Origin: Hyposmocoma kahamanoa
Taxonomy: Eukaryota; Arthropoda; Insecta; Lepidoptera; Cosmopterigidae
DNA length: 64,000 nucleotides
Direction of reading: 5' to 3'
Assembly: GCF_003589595.1 (NCBI RefSeq)
Contig: NW_020653337.1
Coordinates: forward strand, 5,044,799 to 5,108,798
How positions within the stretch are numbered: position 1 is the first letter of the stretch; the number at the start of each line of letters is the position of its first letter. The position numbers were made by a program, and so were the translations under genes. The notes under the pieces are model-generated. The model was given only the letters and a program-made list of their open reading frames with translations, did not search any database and was not told the DNA's origin. Shown here piece after piece: positions 23,715 to 33,933 of the stretch.

Positions 23715-25310
23715 GTATTCGTGAAATATACTTGTAAAAGGTTTTGATACCGGTAACCCATATAAACATATACTTTGTGTTCAAATTTTCATGCAATTCA
23801 TATTCAGGTACAAACAAGCCTGGATTATGTCCTTGGTTGAAGTTAATATTCATTGCTTCTTTGTTGAGAGGTTTTGAGTCAATAAAAAATGAAACTTGAA
23901 TTAAAGGGATAATTCTCGGTTATCACGAAGCTTTTTGACCAGTGGCAGTGGTAATTCCTAAAGTTCTTCTTCTTCTTATTTATTAATGGCTTGTTCTGTG
24001 TCTTTCACAATTCTGCTAAAGTTACATAGGTAGCCTCTACACGGGAGATGGATTTATTTTCAAAAATTCCTAAAGTATAAAAACTATTTTGACACAATAT
24101 AACTTCTAATCGAGTAATTGATGTGGGGATTGTTGTGTACTCATTACATTAAATTGTGTAATATTTTCAGTGCACTAGCCATTGACTTACAATGGCACTA
24201 GCGCAAGCTTTTAAATGGCATGTTATTGTCATATTATATTGTATGTATGGTAGTGCTTAAGGTATATTATTATATGGGTCGTGTATCATGAAATAAATGT
24301 CTGTAACAAACCTACTTTATGTAATAGACGGCCTTAAGCCAGATTGTTCACTTTTAGTTCTCTAAGAATCCGCTAGATGGCACTGACCCATTTGGCGTTA
24401 TCTCTGAATCGCGGTGTCAAGATTTTCTCTCGAATGGTGACTACTCGAACACAATTTTGTTAATATGAAGAGAAATCTGAGAATACAGAGAGCTCAATAA
24501 GGCAACCAGAAGTGAGTACTACTACTCTACTCTACCGTACCTACCCGGATTTTCTGATATTTCGTACGCTCATATAGGGTGAAAAACCTCATCACGCGGA
24601 ACGGTTTCCAGGAGTCGAGTCCCTTCTGGGAACAACTGCTCGGACCTGCCGCATATGGGGTGAAATTGTATTGGCGACATACAAGGTGAAAATACAAATC
24701 TTGTGAACAATTTGGAGTTTCACTTGGCTTGTTTTGGTAACCTCATCCAACGGACGAAAGAACCTCCCTCCTTTACATGTCTAAATAAAAAAAATAAAAA
24801 AAAATACTTACAAGGGATTCAACCTTGCACATCTCTTCAAATAAAATAAATAAATTTATCAGGTGAAGAACAAAGATGTTAATAGAGCTACTCATGGAAA
24901 CAACCAAAGCTATAACCTGCTCACGCCAAAAACGCGATGCTAAACAGTATTTTGTGAGCAATGCCACACGATGCGTTGTGTCGGCTTTGCGATGCCTGAG
25001 CAGTGACGCTATGAGTGCGTTCAAACGGTGCGCGGCGAAGGAACGCGTATATGTCGGGTAAGGTCGCGTGTACACGCAAAGAAATTCGACGTGTCTGCTA
25101 CAGAAAAGATGAGAATGGTCTTGTACACGACAAGAACTTTGTCCGATCTAGTCACGAAAACATGTCGTGTCTGTTGCAGACGAGAAAATGTTGAGTATGT
25201 GCACGATACGGATCCTTTCGGACAGAAGTGTGTAAGGTAAAATGTGTCAATGCATTACGAGTCTTCCAGGTAGCTGTCGTTTTACTACCAACCGACTGTG
25301 GGAAGAAATA
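23715..25310. other. Unannotated DNA with short shared blocks
   Basis: No gene was recognised. The block 24968-25020 (ATGCGTTGTGTCGGCTTTGC) resembles 30773-30826. A ~50-bp piece at 25080-25130 is imperfectly repeated at 25155-25205, about 76 bp apart. ATGAAATAAATGTCTGT near 24290 may be a worn retroelement end. A CTCF-like CCGCTAGATGGCA lies at 24370. Confidence 0.4.
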
Positions 25311-25315
25311 TCGAT

Positions 25316-25460
25316 GCCTTACTTTCTCAAACTCGTATTTTATAAAGAGTGATTATTAAGGAGATGACAAAACTTTCTATTTATTTTAAATTTCTTAGGA
25401 AAGGTGTTCATGCACGCATTTCATTTTTTGCTTTAAGATACGAGTTTGAAAAAGTTAGGC
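25316..25460. mobile_element. Small MITE-like element, ~145 bp
   Basis: The first 27 bp (starting GCCTTACTTTCTCAAACTCG) match the reverse complement of the last 27 bp (starting GCCTAACTTTTTCAAACTCG) at about 24 positions. The interior has no coding capacity. Length and inverted ends fit a non-autonomous DNA transposon; I could not define a target-site duplication. Confidence 0.6.
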
Positions 25461-25631
25461 GACGATATGTTGACTACTAAGCAATATCCTGTCCACGCGC
25501 ATAAACGTTCGTTTACTGACAATGAACCTCACAGTCCAGTGCCGGGGCAGCGTACACAGTTCGTGTACAAACCACATGAATTCTTGCATAGATCCGGCGA
25601 CTTTTCTTAGCATGGACACGCGCCCTAAGGG

Positions 25632-25673
25632 GCCAGAAGACGAAGCGGAGCCCTCTCCGCTTCGTCTTCTGGC
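25632..25673. repeat. Perfect 19-bp hairpin with a 4-nt loop
   Basis: Bases 25632-25650 (GCCAGAAGACGAAGCGGAG) are exactly complementary to 25655-25673, with CCCT between. It is GC-rich in an AT-rich setting and lies in a minus-strand 91-codon frame with no known domain. It could be a MITE core, a replication snap-back or a small-RNA precursor. Confidence 0.85.
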
Positions 25674-25749
25674 TGTGGTGCGTATGTAAATGGCGTTACG
25701 TTGCGACACCGCATTGTTTGTGATACTCAACGCGTCGGCAGCGCCCGTG

Positions 25750-27090
25750 TGGCATCGGTCTAAGACTAGAGATGGTCATTATTAAGCATGCAAATGACCT
25801 AAACACAGCGTCAGTAACATTGTCGTCAAACATGTACGCCAAACATGCGTCTATTTATAATAATATTAAAAAAAACAATTCGTTACCTAAGCGTGTTAAT
25901 CGACACTATTTCTTATAAGGCGACTATACGTCATCGTACGTAGGAATATTAAATAATAATACTATAAAATTTATACCACGCTTAAATCTAAAACGATACT
26001 GCTTAAAATATTTTCTTCTAAAATCCATTGTGCAGCAACTGCTGGTGTCTGACGCTGTACCTGTAAAAGGCAAAAAAAGATAAAATGAACAACCAACACA
26101 CGTGCATTTAGTGTAGCGAAAATAGAATGTCTTTTAAAAAGGAGCTCTGGGAAAAGTGTTGGTAAAAGACTATTAGCGGGTAGAATTTATTTTAAAAGTT
26201 ATCTCTTGCAATTAAGCTCGACAGATAATTAATTTCTTTTAAAAAGGCCTTTATTAATAAACAGCTCCAAAGTACGGTATCCGTTGAGACGTCACTTAGG
26301 CTTCAAGATGCATCTGAATCTGTATTAATCATCGGCATCTTGGGTGATACCATCTCGAGTGACCCTTGATTGATTAGGACTTAAGAATGACTTCAAATTA
26401 AACGCAGAGCGTCGTTTATTAATAAGCGGATATTTTGGCAACTTTCAAATGAAGCGTAATCAGTAAGTAACCGTTGATATTAACTGGCCTATGCATAGTA
26501 ATAACGTACTAGGCAATATATTTTTATATTGCTTAGTACTATTATTACCAAACCAGACAAGATTTAGAAAACTTTCTTGTAAAATATGTATGCATGTAAA
26601 CACTTTATTGTGTAACAAAAACAAATTACAATTTTATTAACAAAGAAATAGAACGTTATTTTACAAAGGGGAGTTTCACAAAGGGATTTCTTCCAGCTAA
26701 CCTTTGAATAATTGAAAGGAAAATTGGCTCCTGAATCGGCAATAAAATCTAACAAATCATGAAATTGTATGCTACATAATCAATAATTAAACAATAAATT
26801 TATTATATCAAATGTACTATAAAATTAATGTATTAAATAAGACTATAACTAAATATGTGAAATATAAATAATATATTACATAATATAATATCATAGAACA
26901 TAATATCAATATTTTGTACGCTCTAACATGAGGAGTCTGAATTATCCCAACATATCAAAAGGGCACCTCTGAAGCCCGAACCGAAGGTGACTGTCTGATA
27001 TATAAATGTATGTATACTAACATAATCGATCCTAGAACCTCCACATCGAGTGTCTAGATTGCTAACAAATAGGCCATCGCGAGCAGTAAC
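25750..27090. other. Unannotated AT-rich DNA
   Basis: No gene or named repeat was recognised apart from the hairpin at 26498-26548. A minus frame at 26564-26755 contains KKSLCETPLCK, faintly like a FFCETPFCET frame near 16.2 kb; this may be one worn repeat. Confidence 0.35.
26498..26548. repeat. Near-perfect ~23-bp hairpin
   Basis: The arm beginning GTAATAACGTACTAGGCAAT pairs with the arm ending GCTTAGTACTATTATTAC, with about three mismatches or bulges and a loop of a few T/A bases. Its AT-rich, ~50-nt form resembles the stem of a MITE or a small pre-miRNA. No other copy was noticed in the window. Confidence 0.7.
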
Positions 27091-27097
27091 ATTTAAG

Positions 27098-27380
27098 TAG
27101 CAGCAGAGCTCCTTGAGAAAGAGTTTGTCCAGGGAAGTACTGCCACCTGACCTATTTCTGCCGCCAAGCTGTAATGTGAGCATTATTACTGCGTTCCGGT
27201 TTTGAAGGTGAAATTTCAGGCATATAAGACTTGTGAACTTGTCTCTGGGTGACGGACGCAGTGACAATTCCCCTCAGATCTTTACGATTTAAAGTTCTAA
27301 GTGACACTGCAACTGTTATAGATGGGAGTGTCGCTTACCATCAAGCGCACTATTTGTTCGTCCCGTCACCTGGTATCATA
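27098..27380 (+). repeat. Interspersed repeat family A, long copy
   Basis: This is the best-preserved start of the family: TAGCAGCAGAGCTCCTTGAG, then GTCCAGGGAAGTACTGCCAC, CTATTTCTGCCGCCAAGC, GGTGACGGACGCAGTGAC and CCATCAAGCGCAC. It ends TGGTATCAT followed by A-rich DNA. The 70-codon frame over it is read-through. Confidence 0.9.
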
Positions 27381-27409
27381 TTCAAAAAAAAAACTACTTC
27401 GCTGGCCCT

Positions 27410-27625
27410 CCGTTTAAAAATGTGGGCGCTGGGTGATGAAATCCCGGGTTCGATTAATTAAATAGGTAGAATAAATTTGGGAGATGACCTTTTCTAAATT
27501 GGTATCTGATCTGGGTATTCTGGGTAGTGCTCCAGACTTGATTTCATCAATCTGAGGCTTATATTACAGGGACCGCCTTAGTTTGAAACTCTGCAATTGG
27601 AGTAACTACGCAATTATTACTGCAG
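27410..27625 (+). repeat. tRNA-derived SINE family S2
   Basis: GGGTTCGATTAATT is a mutated box B; the body has GACCTTTTCTAAATTGGTAT, CTGATCTGGGTATTCTGG and a GTGCTCCAGACTTG stretch. The same body follows box B in the 30.4-kb copy. It abuts the A-rich end of the preceding family-A element. Confidence 0.6.
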
Positions 27626-27629
27626 GTAT

Positions 27630-28620
27630 CTATTTTAAGTTGTGACCTTTCCATGGCCTAAAACAATATTGATATACTAAATAGCAAAGACGATATTCCA
27701 ATGGTACAGTAGCCGGGTTCAGGGGGTCGGGTTCAAGAACCAGCGAACGACACGTGCCTTCTCGAACAGCACCATTTTAGCATTTGTGCTAGTAGACGCG
27801 ACAAACAAAATCATCTATCACTGTGTAACAAAATATCAAAAAGGTTCTATTCACATTATTATTTGGACATCTAGTTACCATTAAAATTGACCCATATAAC
27901 TATCATCGCGTATAAATGACTGACTGACTTATAAATCCATGTATGCACGCCTATGTAAAAATGATGAAAAAGCAACATGTTACACCTGGTGGTATAATCT
28001 GTCGAAGTGCATATGAGTGAATGTATATACCTTCAATATTTGAATGCCTTCAATATTATAATGTTTAGCTGGATACAGTGAAACTATAGATAATTATTTT
28101 GTACATGTCAGCTTCTATATAACCAGTTTTTAACAATTGCTTAATGATTATAAAAATATTTAAAGAAAAACTATGGGAAAATCTTTCTTGTTTCTCTGCC
28201 AAAGTCAAGAGAAGAAACAACCAAGCTACTTTATGAAAACTGCGTAAAAACATTTTAATGTAAGTAACGGTTATGCCTCGTCTACAATGAAGTTAGTTAA
28301 ATGTTTATTACTGCACCGTAGTCGTAAATGTGATAAACATTAACTGCTAAAGTAATATCGTGACCATAGATTGTAAAAAGCAACTCCGAGTAAGAACTTG
28401 CCAAATAAGGGGGTTTTGAACTTATAAATAATAAATTACAGTTATATAATTGGCAAGAGAAATAAATAACTAAGTTTAAAATTAACTGAATATGCTGATG
28501 GAACTGGTGTGGGTATGTTTTAACCGTCGACACAAAAAGCGGGGAGTTATCAGTGTTAAGTTTTTGTAGTAGCATTTTGTTTAGTAATTTTTTTTTTAAA
28601 TAAAAACGATTGTCTTTTTC
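27630..28620. other. Unannotated DNA
   Basis: No gene or recognisable repeat was found. The 124-codon minus frame at 28297-28671 runs into the family-B copy and has no domain. Confidence 0.4.
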
Positions 28621-28634
28621 ATTCGACTGTCTGT

Positions 28635-28815
28635 TTTTTTGTATGTATGTCACACGGTAACATACATACAAAAAAAAAACCGGGCATTTGGGAACCGATT
28701 TTTATCATTCGTTTTTTGTTGAAAAGAGGATACCTCAGTAGTGGTCCCATTTATATTTAAAGAAAATATTCTACCTGTTTTATGACTTTCGGTGTCGGTT
28801 TTTTTAGTACTATGC
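28635..28815 (-). repeat. Family B fragment, minus
   Basis: TTTTTTGTATGTATGTCACA begins it. It continues with GGGAACCGATTTTTATC, GGATACCTCAGTAGTGGTCC and ends at GTCGGTTTTTTTAGTACT. The central third of the family is missing compared with the copies at 2.7 and 12.1 kb. Confidence 0.7.
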
Positions 28816-28904
28816 ACGGCGATTATTTATCATTTATTCGATCTAATTTCTTTAACGACCTCCGTGGTTGAGTGGCTTATATGTATACTGGTTTTCATAG
28901 TGTC

Positions 28905-29061
28905 GAAAAACCCGACCTCAAAAGTTTGTGGAATTACACCTGTTTGTGAAATTTTACTGTAATCGGTTAACGGAAAGTGGGTGAAATCCAATAAACCAAA
29001 AGAACTACCGAAATCGGTTCACAAATATCGGATTAATTGCGTAACATACCCTTTTATTTTT
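28905..29061 (+). repeat. Family B fragment interrupted by family A
   Basis: CCCGACCTCAAAAGTTTGTG, TGTAATCGGTTAACGGAAAG and GGTTCACAAATATCGG are followed by GCGTAACATAC. It stops where a minus-strand family A begins, and the expected AAGTCGGTT end is not found on the far side. Confidence 0.65.
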
Positions 29062-29362
29062 TTATATAATAATCAAGGGACTGGACGAACAAGTCGTGCG
29101 CCTGGTGTTAAGCGACACGCCTGTCCAAAACAGTTGCAGTGCAACTCAGAACTTTCAATCGCAAAGATCTGAGAGGCACTGCCACTGCGCCCGTCACCCT
29201 GAGACATAAGTTGACAAGTCCCATGTGCATGTAATTTCAGCAACACCCTTACCCTTCAAAACCCGAACGCAGTAATGCTCACATTATTTGGCAGCAGAAA
29301 TAGGTAAGGTGGCAGTACTTCCCTGGACGAACCATTTCACACGGAGCTCTACAGCTACTACA
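29062..29362 (-). repeat. Interspersed repeat family A, minus copy
   Basis: Landmarks are TCAAGGGACTGGACGAACAA, GTCGTGCGCCTGGTGTTAAG, GCCCGTCACCCTGAGACATA, GCAGAAATAGGTAAGGTGGC and a terminal GGAGCTCTACAGCTACTAC. It is nearly full length and appears inserted in family B. Confidence 0.9.
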
Positions 29363-29369
29363 AATCTTC

Positions 29370-29600
29370 TTCTTAGGGTTCCCGGACATCAAAGCGGCAG
29401 CCTCCAAAGAGCGAGTGGTAGGTACTGCAGCCGAACCATTCCCTAAAAATTTTCAACGAGGAGTTTCGCCTTATACCAACACTTCGTGTTCCAGATTTCA
29501 CCTTGGATGATAAGCTGGAGTAATTTCTAATGACGTGACCGAAGTACGACATCTTCCTGCACTTAATGGTGTTCATATATGGAAAGACAACATGAGTCTA
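29370..29600 (-). mobile_element. RTE-like LINE C-terminal remnant
   Basis: The 67-codon minus frame reads MNTIKCRKMSYFGHVIRN, then KSGTRSVGIRRNSSLKIFRE, WFGCSTYHSLF and ends VREP. The KxxYxGHVxR and GxRSxGxRRNSxL motifs with a following WFG are the standard end of RTE-like reverse transcriptases. Several residues are missing between the two motifs, and no upstream catalytic region is present. Confidence 0.8.
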
Positions 29601-29639
29601 GATTCCACGCAAATACGATTCAAATTCCACAGCGTTTTA

Positions 29640-29760
29640 GTTTATTTGAAAACAGCAATCCCTAAGTTTCTTGCTTGTTCTTCTCAAGGAAGTCGTGAAC
29701 GAGCAGTAGCTTAATAATGACACTTTCCAAGTGTAAATCTATTATATCTATGGATTAAAA
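29640..29760 (+). mobile_element. LINE-1 family 3'-UTR fragment
   Basis: CCCTAAGTTTCTTGCTTGTT, CTTCTCAAGGAAGTCGTGAA and ACTTTCCAAGTGTAAAT follow the same order as the 3' end of the LINE at 60.4-61.1 kb and of those at 51.5 and 63.9 kb. The usual microsatellite tail is lost. Confidence 0.6.
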
Positions 29761-29911
29761 TGATTATTTGACCTTGACTTTCAATCGTAAGCTCTACTTA
29801 CGTAAGCCGGTCACACCACGAAATTCTCAAAATACGGTGGTAAACCCACATCACAAAAGCTGCCAGCATACACATAAAAAAACAGTCGAAGTGAGATTTG
29901 TTTTGCAATGT

Positions 29912-30132
29912 CAAGTGACGGTACGAACAAGTCGTGCACCTGATGGTAAGCTACACGCCTGTCCATAACAGTTGCATTGCCACTTAGAGCTTTAAATTGC
30001 AGAGATTTGAGGAGCACTGCCACTGTGCCCGTCACCCACGTCAAGTCCCAAAGGCCTGTAATTTCACCAGCACCCCTTCAAAACCGAAATTCATCCACCT
30101 CCGGTTTTTTCAAGTCGGTTAAAAAAAGCCAG
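29912..30132 (-). repeat. Family A minus copy joined to a family B end
   Basis: Family A runs from TGTCAAGTGACGGTACGAAC through CTGATGGTAAGCTACACGCC to a CCTTCAAAACCG stretch near 30088. It is followed directly by the end of family B (TTTTTTCAAGTCGGTTAAAA, 30105-30124). This looks like another case of family A landing in or beside family B. Confidence 0.75.
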
Positions 30133-30384
30133 TAACCAGCCACGTTCATCAAAAGAAACGAAAGAATAATTAAATAAAAATTGAGGGAAATTTATGGTTT
30201 CGTGTTAGTATGCAGTCCGTCTCTGCAGTTTACGACAAAACTCGTCCCGGTTAAATTTTTATGCGTTCAAATTCATTGCAGTAAAAAGTTTTGGGTTTGT
30301 TCTTTTAACTTTTATTACGTCGGCTTGGTTAAACATTTTTGTAAAATCTTTTGTTTTTCGCTCGTTACAGCCTGCGTCTGTGCG

Positions 30385-30562
30385 TCCTTAGGTTTGACAA
30401 CCTCGGTGGCCCAACGGATGAGGAAGTCCCGGATTCGATTCCCTGTAGGTGGTCCTACATCACATTAAGGAAATTAACTTTTCTAAACTGGTTCTGGTCT
30501 GGGTGTTCTGAGTAAAGCCCCGGAGTGAGTTCTGTTGCTCTATCGTGTCAAACCGAAAACGA
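30385..30562 (+). repeat. tRNA-derived SINE family S2
   Basis: GGTGGCCCAACGGATGAGG is a plausible box A region and GGATTCGATTCCC a good box B. The body reads GAAATTAACTTTTCTAAACT, GGTCTGGGTGTTCTGAG and AAGCCCCGGAGTGAGTTC. The 95-codon frame crossing it is chance. Confidence 0.75.
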
Positions 30563-30574
30563 CGGTATGTATTT

Positions 30575-30748
30575 TGTAGGTATGTTATGCAAAAACTCGT
30601 GAACCGATTTTGATGATTATTTTTTTGTTGGAAAGAGGGTACCTCAGTTGTCCCATTTGAATTTGAAGAATATATTCCACCTCTAAGGGTGGCAAACCAG
30701 GGAATGAATTACTTGAGGTCGGTTTTTATAGTACTCTGTATTGAAATA
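30575..30748 (-). repeat. Family B fragment, minus
   Basis: TATGTTATGCAAAAACTCGT, GAGGGTACCTCAGTTGTCC, CACCTCTAAGGGTGGCAAAC and GAGGTCGGTTTTTATAGTAC appear in family order, with the centre deleted. Confidence 0.7.
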
Positions 30749-31187
30749 TATATCATATATCACACAATGCGTTGCGTCGGCGTTGCGAAACCTTAGCGGT
30801 GATGCGGCATTGCACTACATATTATGTATGTAATTTCATAACAACTCTTCTTTCGTTGCATCGTTTATCGTTTTCGAAGAATCTTTCGTTGTCAAAGGAA
30901 ATTAAATTTATTCGTTTTTCAATAGAAAAAGCTTATTATCAAAGTAAAATTATAATGGCCTGATAGATTTTTTAATATCCAATTTACAACGTAAGTTAAA
31001 TGTATCCTTTTATGAAAAGGGGATATTTAAAATAACTAAATACTGGATATAACTTCTTGACTTTAAATATCACGAACGTATGTACATTGATTACAATCTT
31101 CACCTGAGAATTTTTAGTAACAGTCTGTGTGGAGCACGTGCTGTTTCCTGCTTTTAAACCCTCTTGATATCAATCAGGTTACCCCAC

Positions 31188-31705
31188 CAAGCGAGAAACA
31201 GCTCGCGTATAATAATCACAACTTCCGTTTCCTAATCTTATTTAATCATGTATTTTGCTAAACAGTACAATTACTGTATAGCAAAATACACATATTTATA
31301 CAAACGAGTTACTACTACTATGTACAATTTTTAGAGACGTCTTGTAAATGCTAATACAATCAAGAAACAGCACGCGGTACAGTGGTCACAACTTCCGTTT
31401 CCGAATCTTAATTATTTATGTATTTTGCTAAACAGTACAATTACTGTATAGCAAAGTACTCAAATCTATGCAAATGAATTACTACTATTTATGTACAATA
31501 TTACAAAGATATTTTATAAATACTAGTATAATCGCAAAACATCACACAGTATAATAATCAGAACTTCCGGTGCCGAATCTAATTTAATTATGTATTTTGC
31601 TATAGAGTACAATATTACTGTATAGCAAAATACTCAAATTTACCCAAACAAATTACTAATATTAATATACAATATTATAAAGATATTTTAGGAATGCTAA
31701 CACTT
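31188..31705. repeat. Three-unit ~171-bp satellite with internal hairpin
   Basis: Three tandem units are anchored by ACTTCCG at 31221, 31391 and 31563, spacing 170 and 172 bp. Each unit carries a stem-loop: TATTTTGCTAAACAGTA paired with TACTGTATAGCAAAATA around a short loop (31251-31288, 31421-31458, 31593-31632). The third loop region is slightly altered. The stem is better conserved than the DNA between stems. Other shared parts are ATTACTACTA-like and TGTACAATATTA-like segments. No open frame follows the period. Confidence 0.9.
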
Positions 31706-31709
31706 TTCT

Positions 31710-32815
31710 TATTGCCATTATAAATTTTGCTTTTGATATTACAATGTTTTGGTTTGACACGCAGTGCTCTGGTACCCACAGAACAGGGAATTCCGAAGTT
31801 CGAGAGCAGGATAATGGTATACTTGTCTGGCACATTATACATTTAAATGTAAGCGGGTCACTGTGATGATATTCGAAAAAGGTACTATTTTCGAAAATAT
31901 TCCAATCCACGAAAGTACAAAATTAAATTTATATAACCCATTTCACTTGTCAATTTCCACAAAACAAACCTGAAATCCAAATGCAGTTTCCCTTGCGATA
32001 TTTAATACGTCACCAGTAATGGCATTACTGGTGACGGGAACGGGAAGTAGTGTTGTGATCAGACATTTGCATTCGCATTCGAGTTTAGTTACATGAAAAC
32101 ATTAGTGCGACAGAGTGACCGGGAAGTGTATATTATGAAGTTTAACTGTCATGTAGCATGACCGACATTTTGCATACAAAAGCATTTTAAACTTCGTTAC
32201 TGTTGTACGTACGTAGGATAAATGTAAGTACATTATTGCCGGGAAGTAAGGAATTGCTGGATAAGTATGAGTTACAAGGACGAGCGCCAATGAGGCCTTG
32301 TGTTAATACGAGTCAAGCAATCCCCGTTCCCGCCGAGTCATATATAGTATTTTTCTCAAACTACAAAAAATAGTAATGGAAAAAGTAAAAAATATACATT
32401 AATATTAAAAGTAATATTTGACGTGTTAGGACAATTGCTAAAAGAAATTGTTACCTATTGTTTTTCCAGGCACTTCAATATTAGTCTGCTGAACTTCTGA
32501 CGATGTGTTTGAATATATATCTATTACTGTATATTACCGCATTCTTTTTTTTTTAAGTAAGCGGTACAGTTTGTTTGTAGGTTAATGGGTACAGGTAGGT
32601 ATTTTTAATTCTCGCAACTATGAACACTGGGCAGTTGGCTGTATGAGTTTTTCTTTTCTGTCTTTACATAATTAATTATTAGTAGGTAGATTTAAAAGTT
32701 TAGAGAAGAGGACAGTAACGTAAAAAGTAAGAAGACGCACGGTACATGAATGACAAACTTTCCGTTATAGTTTTTTGAAAGTAATACAAACATTTCTGAG
32801 CATGTTTGAGAAAAA
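31710..32815. other. Unannotated DNA with one short palindrome
   Basis: No gene was seen. An almost perfect palindrome at 32008-32036 has 14-bp arms (CGTCACCAGTAATG and its complement) around one base. Confidence 0.45.
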
Positions 32816-32817
32816 AA

Positions 32818-32942
32818 TCATATACATACATATCATTACGCCTGTCTCCCACTGGGGTAGACTGAGACCATGGACATCCACCAGCTACGCTCCTGAAAAA
32901 ACTCTTTCGCCTCCTACACTTCCATCAGTCTCTTCGTACATT
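32818..32942 (+). repeat. CACGCCTGTCTCCC-type repeat
   Basis: ACGCCTGTCTCCCACTGGGG, TAGACTGAGACCATGGACAT and CTCTTTCGCCTCCTACACTT occur in order. From general experience this type of GGGTAG/AGAGAC repeat is common in moth genomes; its class is not known to me. The 171-codon frame starting at 32775 runs through it and the next repeat and is not a gene. Confidence 0.45.
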
Positions 32943-32944
32943 TT

Positions 32945-33276
32945 GACACAGTTCGTCCAGTCCAGAGAAGTACTGCCACCTTACCTATTTCTGCCGCCAA
33001 ACAGTAATATGAGCATTACTGCGTTTCGGTTCGGAAGGATAAGGGTGCTGGTGAAATTACAGGTGCATGGGACTTGTCAACTTATGTCTCAGGGTGGCGG
33101 GGGCAGTGGCAGTGCCTTTTTTTTTTTGACGGGGGAAATCTTTATGTATACCCCTGTGCCATTAAGATCTTTGAGATTTAAAGCTGTAAGTGACATTGCA
33201 ACTGTTATGCACAGGCTTGACGCTTACCATCAGGCGCATGACTTGTTCGTCCCGTCACTTAGTTATTATACAAAAA
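32945..33276 (+). repeat. Family A copy with a short retro-insertion
   Basis: The copy is standard at both ends (CAGAGAAGTACTGCCACC to GTTCGTCCCGTCACTTAG). After GGCAGTGCC it carries about 50 foreign bases, a T-run then GACGGGGGAAATC..TACCCCT, which equal the last part of family C in reverse. GTGCC occurs on both sides of the insert, consistent with a 5-bp target duplication. Confidence 0.8.
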
Positions 33277-33533
33277 AAAATCTCGCATAGAGAATATGCT
33301 ATCTCGCGCTTCTATGTCGCTCTCGTGTCGCGCTCAGTCTTGCAAGTCTTGACGGACCACACCTGTTCTGATTCAGTACTGTTGAATTCATCTCTAACCA
33401 CATACATAATTTACTAAATCACACTAGCAATCAATCTGAAATAATACGCGTGTATTTTATTACAAAATCGAACTAATTTTTACATCGAAACCATTGACTT
33501 ACAAATAAATGGACGACGGGTCTAATACAAAAA

Positions 33534-33933
33534 NNNNNNNNNNNNNNNNNNNNNNNNNNNNNNNNNNNNNNNNNNNNNNNNNNNNNNNNNNNNNNNNNNN
33601 NNNNNNNNNNNNNNNNNNNNNNNNNNNNNNNNNNNNNNNNNNNNNNNNNNNNNNNNNNNNNNNNNNNNNNNNNNNNNNNNNNNNNNNNNNNNNNNNNNNN
33701 NNNNNNNNNNNNNNNNNNNNNNNNNNNNNNNNNNNNNNNNNNNNNNNNNNNNNNNNNNNNNNNNNNNNNNNNNNNNNNNNNNNNNNNNNNNNNNNNNNNN
33801 NNNNNNNNNNNNNNNNNNNNNNNNNNNNNNNNNNNNNNNNNNNNNNNNNNNNNNNNNNNNNNNNNNNNNNNNNNNNNNNNNNNNNNNNNNNNNNNNNNNN
33901 NNNNNNNNNNNNNNNNNNNNNNNNNNNNNNNNN
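33534..33933. other. Assembly gap, 400 N
   Basis: Second unresolved run of exactly 400 bases. It probably hides the left end of the transposon-like block that follows. Confidence 0.99.

Noticed and set aside
28297..28671. 124-codon minus-strand open frame
   Set aside because: Starts inside a family-B copy and shows no motif.
31251..31632. Hairpin array as a CRISPR locus
   Set aside because: Only three units of ~171 bp that are similar along their full length; there are no short exact repeats with unique spacers, and the surroundings are eukaryotic.
32775..33290. 171-codon plus-strand open frame
   Set aside because: It runs through a CACGCCTGTCTCCC repeat, a family-A copy and its foreign insert. 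No domain; family-A copies elsewhere are broken in the same frame.
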